A program made the position numbers and the translations under genes. Shown one piece after another: positions 30,953-37,835 of a stretch of 48,303 nt of DNA. The notes below the pieces were generated by a model, which was not told the origin of the DNA, searched no databases, and worked only from the letters and a program-made list of their open reading frames with translations. The stretch is from positions 1 through 48,303 of the forward strand of contig WRAD01000004.1 of the NCBI GenBank assembly GCA_009780375.1, given 5' to 3'. Origin of the DNA: Bacillota bacterium. Its GTDB lineage: Bacteria; Bacillota; Clostridia; Christensenellales; UBA1242. Position 1 is the stretch's first letter. Every line of letters begins with the position of its first letter.

Positions 30953-31115
30953 GACTTGGCCATGTAGAATATTTATATTTAATCTAAACTGCTCCAACCT
31001 AGAAGCAATGATAAAATTTAATATTCCACTTAAATGCATTCCTGATGAATTTTATTAATTGTGGACTTGTTTAAAACACTTATAGAAATCTTTGATTATG
31101 TGATAATCTGGTGAT

Positions 31116-32405
31116 ATGCAATGCAGCGTTTGTAACAAGAATCCTTCATTAAAAAAACTTCAGACCCCTAAAGGTGAGGTTAGCATATGTGGCGAATGTC
31201 TGGGGCGACTTGAGGCAATGAAAGAACAAAAGCACCTAACGGTGCGTTTAAGCCGAGATCCTAGTACAAAAAATTTAACGATAATTCCTAGATTATCAAA
31301 AACATCTGCGAACAGTATTATTAAAAGGTCGGGACTTCCTGCCCCATCGGAAATTCGGGCACATTTGGATGAATATGTTATTGGGCAATTTGATGCGAAA
31401 AAGGTTTTGTCTGTTGCGGTGTACAATCATTATAAAAGAGTTAATTATACCAATTCAGATGATAATAACGAACGTGTAGAGCTTGGCAAAAGTAACGTAT
31501 TAATGTTGGGCCCAACGGGTTCGGGAAAAACACTTGTTGCAAGAACACTTGCACGTGCGCTTGACGTGCCATTTGCATCTGCCGACGCGACTTCGCTTTT
31601 GTCTGGAGGTGGACGAGGCTTAGAAGAGAAAGTTATTATCCCACTCGCACAAGCATGTAACTATGATTCAAAAAAAGCCGAGCGTGGGATTATATATATT
31701 GACGAAATTGATAAAATTTCAAAACGTGGACATAACCACGCCCTTGGAGAGAGTATCCAACAATCATTGTTAAAGATTATCGAGGGTACGGTTTCTACAA
31801 TTATGGTTCAAGGCGAGAAACGGTCAATTCAAATTGATACAAGCAATATTCTATTTATTGTTGGTGGTGCGTTCGTTGGAATCGAGGACCAAGTACTTAT
31901 GCGTTTTGGCGGTGGGGCAAGCGTAGGCGAAGTTAAAACAACAAATGAACTTCTTAAGGAAGTTACTCCAAGTGATATAATAAAATTTGGACTTATACCT
32001 GAATTTGTTGGGCGACTTCCTGTGATTGTAACGCTTGATGAACTTGATCACTCTGCCCTTATTAAAATTTTGACCGAGCCAAAGAATGCACTTGTCAAAC
32101 AATATAAGAAAAAATTTGCACTTGATGGAATTGACCTTGAATTTGACAAACAAAGCCTTGTGACAATTGCGGATATGGCACTTAAACTTAAAACAGGTGC
32201 AAGAGGGCTTCGAACTGTTATGGAAGAAAGTATGCTTGATATTATGTACAATGCACCAAGTGAAACAAATCTTAACCGCATAACAATCACAAGTGATGTC
32301 ATTACAAAAAGCGGGAAAGCAACGTTTCAATATATTGAGGCCGCGGCGGCGACAAAACTTGATGAACTCTTACCAAAGCGACCACGAGGCAAGGCGGCAC
32401 CTTAA
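31116..32405 (+). CDS. clpX: ATP-dependent protease ATP-binding subunit ClpX with in-frame repeat-derived linker insertion
   Basis: N-terminal CSVC..CGEC zinc-binding pair; HLDEYVIGQFDAKKVLSVAVYNHYKR; GPTGSGKTLVARTLA; IIYIDEIDKISKRG; LIPEFVGRLPVIVTLDEL. Confidence 0.95.
   Translation: MQCSVCNKNPSLKKLQTPKGEVSICGECLGRLEAMKEQKHLTVRLSRDPSTKNLTIIPRLSKTSANSIIKRSGLPAPSEIRAHLDEYVIGQFDAKKVLSVAVYNHYKRVNYTNSDDNNERVELGKSNVLMLGPTGSGKTLVARTLARALDVPFASADATSLLSGGGRGLEEKVIIPLAQACNYDSKKAERGIIYIDEIDKISKRGHNHALGESIQQSLLKIIEGTVSTIMVQGEKRSIQIDTSNILFIVGGAFVGIEDQVLMRFGGGASVGEVKTTNELLKEVTPSDIIKFGLIPEFVGRLPVIVTLDELDHSALIKILTEPKNALVKQYKKKFALDGIDLEFDKQSLVTIADMALKLKTGARGLRTVMEESMLDIMYNAPSETNLNRITITSDVITKSGKATFQYIEAAAATKLDELLPKRPRGKAAP
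31224..31297 (+). repeat. Dispersed palindromic element, copy B (inside clpX, translated EQKHLTVRLSRDPSTKNLTIIPRL)
   Basis: Matches intergenic copy at 5261-5390; GCACC-taac-GGTGC hairpin. Confidence 0.75.
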
Positions 32406-32424
32406 TATAAGGAGGATTATATAA

Positions 32425-33186
32425 ATGCAAACGGTTAAATATGACAATGGGGACAGTTATGTTGGACATATTCAAAATGGAAGACGTAATGGCAAAGGTG
32501 CCTATTTTTTTGCAGACGGTAACAAATATGAAGGCGATTGGGTTGACAGTAAAAAACACGGACAAGGTACCTATATTTTTAAAGATGGAAGTAACTATAA
32601 GGGTGATTGGAAAGATGATAATCGTCATGGCAATGGCATATATCTTTTTCCAAAAGGCGGTGGCTATGATGGCGAATGGATGAACGGAAAGCAACATGGG
32701 CAAGGCATTTACATGTACTTTAATGACGACAAATATATTGGCGAATGGAAAGAAGGCAAGCAACACGGCAAAGGCACTTACATTTATGCAAATGGCAACC
32801 AGTATCATGGCGAATGGGTTGAGGGAAAAAAGAACGGCAAGGGTTTATTTACCTTTGCACTTAAAGACAGATACGAAGGAGAATTCAAGGATGATATGAT
32901 GCATGGAAAAGGCATCCTTGTATATGCGACAGGTAAACGATACGAAGGGGAATTCAAGGATGATAGAATACACGGCAAAGGTTCCTTTTTATACGTAGGA
33001 GGCGATGAGTATTCTGGAGAATGGGTTGATGGAAAGAAAAATGGCAAAGGAACAAAACATTATCGTTCAGGCGACAAATTTAACGGCACGTGGGTAAATG
33101 ATAAACGCCATGGTAAGGGCATATATATTTACGCCAATGGCACACAAGAGGCACGCGAGTATCGCGATGATGAACGCGTCAGTTAG
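32425..33186 (+). CDS. MORN-repeat protein
   Basis: 253 aa composed almost entirely of about 10 MORN units of 23 aa, e.g. YEGDWVDSKKHGQGTYIFKDGSN, YIGEWKEGKQHGKGTYIYANGNQ; SD aaggagg upstream. Confidence 0.95.
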   Translation: MQTVKYDNGDSYVGHIQNGRRNGKGAYFFADGNKYEGDWVDSKKHGQGTYIFKDGSNYKGDWKDDNRHGNGIYLFPKGGGYDGEWMNGKQHGQGIYMYFNDDKYIGEWKEGKQHGKGTYIYANGNQYHGEWVEGKKNGKGLFTFALKDRYEGEFKDDMMHGKGILVYATGKRYEGEFKDDRIHGKGSFLYVGGDEYSGEWVDGKKNGKGTKHYRSGDKFNGTWVNDKRHGKGIYIYANGTQEAREYRDDERVS

Positions 33187-33229
33187 TTCTTTACATTTAA
33201 CACTGTAACTGGTATTATAGAATTAATTC

Positions 33230-33304
33230 GCTCCCTTAGTTAAATGGATATAACATATCCCTCCTAAGGATAGGTTGTAGGTTCGATTCCTGCAGGGAGC
33301 GCCA
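33230..33304 (+). tRNA. tRNA-Arg (anticodon CCT), CCA encoded
   Basis: GCTCCCT acceptor pairs with AGGGAGC; anticodon stem TATCC-CTCCTAA-GGATA; T-arm GTAGG-TTCGATT-CCTGC; discriminator G then CCA. Confidence 0.92.
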
Positions 33305-33305
33305 G

Positions 33306-33551
33306 TTATATTTTTTCAAGGTCTTGGTAAATTTCGTTTGGAATATTAGTTTTAAACGAGCGATTGAGTGCACGTTTTTTTATAGCGATTGGAATGCATT
33401 GTGGGCATAGATATGCACCGCGTCCATTTGCGTTTCCCTTATGGTCAATTTGAAAGATATGTGTACCATCTGCATTTGTTTGGCGACATACACGGATACG
33501 ATTTGCTGCCAAATCTTTTTTGCGACAGACACAACAGATTCGTTCTTTCAC
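33306..33551 (-). CDS. ylxR: YlxR (DUF448) family RNA-binding protein
   Basis: ERICCVCRKKD...RIRVCR...GNANGRGAYLCPQCIPIAIKKRALNRSFK; next to nusA. Confidence 0.92.
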   Translation of the reverse strand: MKERICCVCRKKDLAANRIRVCRQTNADGTHIFQIDHKGNANGRGAYLCPQCIPIAIKKRALNRSFKTNIPNEIYQDLEKI

Positions 33552-33620
33552 TATGACCTCCTGGAAAATTTATTCGGGTGAAATGTTCACACTGGCTTCA
33601 TTTGTTCTAGCATGCAAATA

Positions 33621-34718
33621 TCATGCCTGTCCACCCAGAAAGAATTCTTCGGAAAAAGAGGCATCTTCGGCGGCCGCCTTTTCTTCGGAAAGAACGTCAA
33701 TTTTCCATCCAGTAAGTTTTGCGGCCAAACGTACGTTAAGACCTGAACGCCCGATTGCAAGAGAAAGTTTGTCATTTGGTACGACAACACGTGCACGTTT
33801 TTGTTCTTCGTCCGCCTCTACACGAAGAACAGGTGATGGTGCAAGTGCGGCGGCAATAAATTCAAGCGGGTCCTCGAACCATGGTATAAGATCGACTTTT
33901 TCTGGTCCGATTTCTGAAAGAATTGTGTTAATACGACTTCCCTTTGGTCCAACACAGGCACCGATTGGGTCAATATTTGCAACATCAGAATGAACACATA
34001 TCTTTGTACGATAACCACATTCACGGGCAATTGCCTTGACGGCAACTTCGCCACGACCAATTTCTGGAACCTCGAGATCAAATAATGCACGCACAAATTG
34101 TGGGGTACTTCGTGTTACATAAATTTCGCCACGACGGTCATCATGTACCGCATTGACATATACCTTTATAAAGTCACCGGCACGATGAACCTGGCCAGGG
34201 ATTTGACCACGCACATTAAGAATACCTTCGATTTTTGAACCAGGAATTTCCAAAGTATAAATATCACGTTCAATCTTTGTAATTTTTGCGGTAACGATTT
34301 GCTCTGCCCTTGCGTTAATTTCTTCAAGTGCGGCCGTACGTGTACGTTCGCGATTTTTTTGTGCCATAACTTGTTTGATTGTGATGGCTGCCACTCGTCC
34401 AAAGTCTTTGAGGTTAAGTTCATTGATAACCTCGTCGCCAACTTTGACTTTTGGGTTGGTTTTTTGTGCCTCTTCAAGCGAGATATGTGTATCCCAATCC
34501 CAATCTTCCGCATCTTCATCGGCAACAATTTTTAATGAATATGCACGAATTTTTTTCTTTTCATAATCAAGGTTTACACGCACCAAACTTCCCTCACCAT
34601 GAAGTTTTTTAAGGGCAGGTACCATCGCCTCTTCAAAGTCACGGATAATTTCCTCTTTTGTCATGTTGCGTTCGGCCGCCACTTGATCAAGTGCGGCAAA
34701 GAATTCTTTGCTTATCAT
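33621..34718 (-). CDS. nusA: Transcription termination/antitermination factor NusA
   Basis: REIYVTRSTPQFVRALFDLEVPEIGRGEVAVKAIARECGYRTKICVHSDVANIDPIGACVGPKGSRINTILSEIGPEKVDLIPW; KH motif LAIGRSGLNVRLAAKLTGWKIDV. Confidence 0.96.
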   Translation of the reverse strand: MISKEFFAALDQVAAERNMTKEEIIRDFEEAMVPALKKLHGEGSLVRVNLDYEKKKIRAYSLKIVADEDAEDWDWDTHISLEEAQKTNPKVKVGDEVINELNLKDFGRVAAITIKQVMAQKNRERTRTAALEEINARAEQIVTAKITKIERDIYTLEIPGSKIEGILNVRGQIPGQVHRAGDFIKVYVNAVHDDRRGEIYVTRSTPQFVRALFDLEVPEIGRGEVAVKAIARECGYRTKICVHSDVANIDPIGACVGPKGSRINTILSEIGPEKVDLIPWFEDPLEFIAAALAPSPVLRVEADEEQKRARVVVPNDKLSLAIGRSGLNVRLAAKLTGWKIDVLSEEKAAAEDASFSEEFFLGGQA

Positions 34719-34748
34719 ATTTATTCTCCTTGTTATTTTTAAATTATT

Positions 34749-35030
34749 TTAGAAATCTGCATCAAGAGACGCAGGCCAATCGGCACCAAGCGACGAGACA
34801 TTTAAATTATGTTCTTCGTCTCCCATTATTCCACTTGTCTCGATTATTGGGTCAATGGCAAGTGATATACGCTCACAGTCGTCAAGTGTAACGCCTCCGT
34901 CTTTGTTAACGTACAATGTCAGATCCATTTCACCGAACTTGTTTTTGCGGTATGTTACTTCGACAAGTTCACAGCCAAGGTTTGCAATGTTTTGCATGCA
35001 CAGATCTTTGATTTGTTTTGCTTTGTCTAT
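34749..35030 (-). CDS. rimP: RimP, N-terminal domain only; ORF track starts at ATG 34997, proposed upstream ATA start at 35030
   Basis: (I)DKAKQIKDLCMQNIANLGCELVEVTYRKNKFGEMDLTLYVNKDGGVTLDDCERISLAIDPIIETSGIMGDEEHNLNVSSLGADWPASLDADF; directly upstream of nusA; SD GGGAGGG at 35035-35041 fits the ATA, not the annotated ATG. Confidence 0.65.
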   Translation of the reverse strand: MDKAKQIKDLCMQNIANLGCELVEVTYRKNKFGEMDLTLYVNKDGGVTLDDCERISLAIDPIIETSGIMGDEEHNLNVSSLGADWPASLDADF

Positions 35031-35129
35031 TATGCCCTCCCTATACCTCTTTCAATAAAAACGGGTTCGCTTTGGAACCCATTCTTAAATTAATGGTACA
35101 TTTATTATACCGCATCAAAGTTTTGATTG

Positions 35130-35348
35130 TCAAGCGTTTATCTCAGGAATTTCCCCGATGACATCCATGATGATGTCAACAGCGTCAAGCATTTCATTAA
35201 CGCGGTAAAGAACTTTTGCCCGATATGTGCCATCGCTGTCATTTTTCAATTTGTTGCGAAGATTATCAAGAAGTAGAGTCTTGAGTCTTTGTAAGGCATT
35301 TAACTCTTTCTCTGCAGTTTTATTATATGTTTGCTTTTCGTTTTTCAT
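35130..35348 (-). CDS. Small helical protein of unknown function
   Basis: 72 aa with SD ggag upstream and a good promoter at 35382-35411. Confidence 0.55.
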   Translation of the reverse strand: MKNEKQTYNKTAEKELNALQRLKTLLLDNLRNKLKNDSDGTYRAKVLYRVNEMLDAVDIIMDVIGEIPEINA

Positions 35349-35381
35349 TTTGCTCTCCTTTTGTATTATTCGGACAATTTA

Positions 35382-35411
35382 ATTGTATCCCGATAATCTC
35401 GGGATTGTCAA
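35382..35411 (-). promoter_or_regulatory. Promoter of the 72-aa ORF with embedded operator-like palindrome
   Basis: Minus strand TTGACA-(18 nt)-TACAAT; spacer region contains ATCCCGA-TAATC-TCGGGAT (35387-35405), perfect 7-bp inverted repeat. Confidence 0.75.
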
Positions 35412-35442
35412 CTAAAAAATTTATATTGTCTATTATTTAATT

Positions 35443-35664
35443 ATGGAAGAACGTGAACAATTTACAAAGAATTTTGCAGAACAAGTTAGACTTTTAAGAT
35501 TAGCAGGTCACACACAACGAGAACTTGCACGTGAATTAGGCATTGACGAGAATTCTATTGGTGATTATTGCAACGGACGCTCATTTCCTAAAATTTGGCT
35601 AGCAAGAAAAATTTGTGTTGCACTCAATTGTAGTTATGAAGAACTTTTTGGAGAATTAAAATGA
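35443..35664 (+). CDS. XRE/Cro-type HTH transcriptional regulator (possibly truncated by TGA)
   Basis: QVRLLRLAGHTQRELARELGIDENSIGDYCNGRSFPKIWLARKICVALNCSYEELFGELK. Confidence 0.8.
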   Translation: MEEREQFTKNFAEQVRLLRLAGHTQRELARELGIDENSIGDYCNGRSFPKIWLARKICVALNCSYEELFGELK

Positions 35665-35740
35665 TATGAAATCAAACAAAGCATTGTAGAAAGATTAGAG
35701 CAATACTTGAAAGAACTAAGTTCAAGGGATGAGAAGAGAA

Positions 35741-36907
35741 TTACCGCAAGTCATTTAGAATTGATTGAAGTTCGACAAGAAATATATTGATTTCATCAAG
35801 CGTATTGTATTGCCCAAGAGATATACGAAGCACCGACTTTGATTTTGCCTCACTTATACCCATCGCAAGAAGTGTTCTATTCTTTGCACTCTTTGACGCA
35901 CACGCAGACCCAATACCGACAAAAATATTTCTTTGTGACAATGCATTCATAACGGTGTTACCAAGGATACCGTTTGGCAAGACAATGTTTGTTATATAAG
36001 GAGATTGGGCTGTCTGGGGAAAATTACCAAGTTGCGGTTGCGGGATTGAATTTAGGAAACTGTTCAAAGTACAACCGTTTGGCAAGTTATTTACAAGGTG
36101 GTTGCGAAGTGTTGTTATATGGTTAAAAGAGTCTTGTGTATTGAAAGATGCAACCGCCGACGCGAAACCTATGATTGACGGATTGTTTTCGGTTCCAGGG
36201 CGAAAATCTTGTTGACTTCCACCATACATGATTGGTTTGATTGTTGTACCTTGTCTAAGCCACAATGCACCGATACCTTTCGGACCATAGATTTTGTGTG
36301 CGGATACAACGACACTGTCGATACCTAAATCTTGTACATCAAAATCAAATGTACAAAAGCCTTGGACCGCATCACAATGAATGTGAGTTATAGGGTTGAT
36401 TTGGCGGATAGTACGAACGATTTCCGACGCGTTTTGTATTATACCTATGTCACTGTTGACAAGTCCGAAAACCACCAAAGCGGTTGTGGGACGTATAAGA
36501 CGTGCAAGTGCATTTATGTCTGCCTCACCGTTACTTTTAAGTGGTACGTAATCCACATCAAAATCCGCGTTTTTTAAATAGACACTTGGTGCATAAACGG
36601 AACTGTGTTCACCTGCAAGAACGACAAGATGGTTACGCACACTTGTAATTTTCCCAAGGATTACCATATTGTTGCCTTCGGTCGCACCACTTGTAAATAT
36701 TAATTGTCCCAAACCAGATTTTGCAAGGCGAGATTTAATAACCATTGTTGCTTGTTCAATTGCATGTCTTGCAACAAGCGAGCCATTGTAAACGGCGGCA
36801 GAATTATAATAAAATTCCTGTTCGGCATTATTGATTGCATCAAGGACATTCGGACGAATGCGAGTTGTCGCCGCATTATCAAGATAGATCACACTGGTGG
36901 TTTTCAT
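35741..36907 (-). CDS. Cysteine desulfurase (NifS/IscS family)
   Basis: VIYLDNAATTRIRPNV, FTSGATEGNNM, HCDAVQGF, VSAHKIYGPKGIGALWLR, FRPGTEN, GIGSACAS. Confidence 0.94.
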   Translation of the reverse strand: MKTTSVIYLDNAATTRIRPNVLDAINNAEQEFYYNSAAVYNGSLVARHAIEQATMVIKSRLAKSGLGQLIFTSGATEGNNMVILGKITSVRNHLVVLAGEHSSVYAPSVYLKNADFDVDYVPLKSNGEADINALARLIRPTTALVVFGLVNSDIGIIQNASEIVRTIRQINPITHIHCDAVQGFCTFDFDVQDLGIDSVVVSAHKIYGPKGIGALWLRQGTTIKPIMYGGSQQDFRPGTENNPSIIGFASAVASFNTQDSFNHITTLRNHLVNNLPNGCTLNSFLNSIPQPQLGNFPQTAQSPYITNIVLPNGILGNTVMNALSQRNIFVGIGSACASKSAKNRTLLAMGISEAKSKSVLRISLGQYNTLDEINIFLVELQSILNDLR

Positions 36908-36959
36908 ATATTATAGTATAGCCACACAAGAGGATATTAGTGCCGAAAAATATTGATAT

Positions 36960-37835
36960 TTATTCAAGATCATCTTTGACCGCTTTGAGACTTTGTGCAA
37001 TATCCTTTAACATTACATCCATTGGATCGGGACCAGAGTCTTTTGTTATTGAGACAGGCTGGGGCGTTGAGGCTTGATTATAATGTTGTAAAGGCGGTGA
37101 CGGCGGAGATTGGTGATGTAAAGCGGACGGTTGCATAGAAATTTCTTTGCGTTCATGTTGTGGAACATTATTAATTATAACAGGTTGTGCACTATCTCTT
37201 AGATATTGTGGGATTACAGGAGGGTTTGCATTATGATTGATGTAACTTCCTATCGAATACATTTTAAAATGTCCAACAAGTTCTGCAAGCATAGATTTCA
37301 TATCTATGATGTCATCATTAGCACGTTCTATCTTGTCATCAAGTTTTGACATATAACCTTTAATCATTTCCGCCTGGCCACCATTTGTTTGTATCCGAAC
37401 CTCAATAAAATTTTCCATTAATTTGTCAAGTTTGTTTTCTACCTTATCAAATTGTTTTTGAAAATCACCACCTGACTGGTTATGAACGGTGCGTTTAATT
37501 TCGCATATGTCACTTATGCCCTCTTTAAATGCCTGGTGAATTTTTTCAAGCATTTCTTGTTTTTGTCGCTGTTTACTTTTAATCTCTTCTTGGTTTTCTT
37601 TAAGTTCGGTAAAAATCTTTTGTGTAACTTCGTTCATCACTGCCCCCTCTTTTTTTATTGTTCCAATGTGCGTATTCGAATTCATTTTCAATGCATTAAG
37701 TTCCATAAGTTCACGACGAACCGCAGAATTTGTCTCTTTTCGTTTATTCTCAAGTTCTTTGATACGGGCTTTTCGCAATTCCTCATCCTTTAAATATTGA
37801 GGTTGAACACCACCAGGCATTATTTTGTTACTCAT
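36960..37835 (-). CDS. Cytoplasmic coiled-coil protein of unknown function
   Basis: 291 aa, no signal or TM; long charged helical region, Pro/Gln-rich region near the C-terminus; ATGA overlap with 1666-aa gene; SD ggaggt inside the upstream gene's last codons. Confidence 0.7.
   Translation of the reverse strand: MSNKIMPGGVQPQYLKDEELRKARIKELENKRKETNSAVRRELMELNALKMNSNTHIGTIKKEGAVMNEVTQKIFTELKENQEEIKSKQRQKQEMLEKIHQAFKEGISDICEIKRTVHNQSGGDFQKQFDKVENKLDKLMENFIEVRIQTNGGQAEMIKGYMSKLDDKIERANDDIIDMKSMLAELVGHFKMYSIGSYINHNANPPVIPQYLRDSAQPVIINNVPQHERKEISMQPSALHHQSPPSPPLQHYNQASTPQPVSITKDSGPDPMDVMLKDIAQSLKAVKDDLE

Noticed and set aside
31851-32330. 159-aa minus-strand ORF opposite clpX
   Set aside because: Antisense to a conserved AAA+ gene with no recognisable domain.
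35662-35664. TGA in the HTH ORF as evidence for an alternative genetic code
   Set aside because: TGA is used as a plausible natural stop at secY, the 1666-aa gene and others (ATGA overlaps); Trp is encoded by TGG in conserved positions (e.g. S14 SSW).
37484-37500. aacggtgcgttta resembling a third copy of the dispersed element
   Set aside because: Match is only about 13 nt inside a coding sequence (IKRTVHNQ) and lacks the flanking conserved blocks; likely chance.
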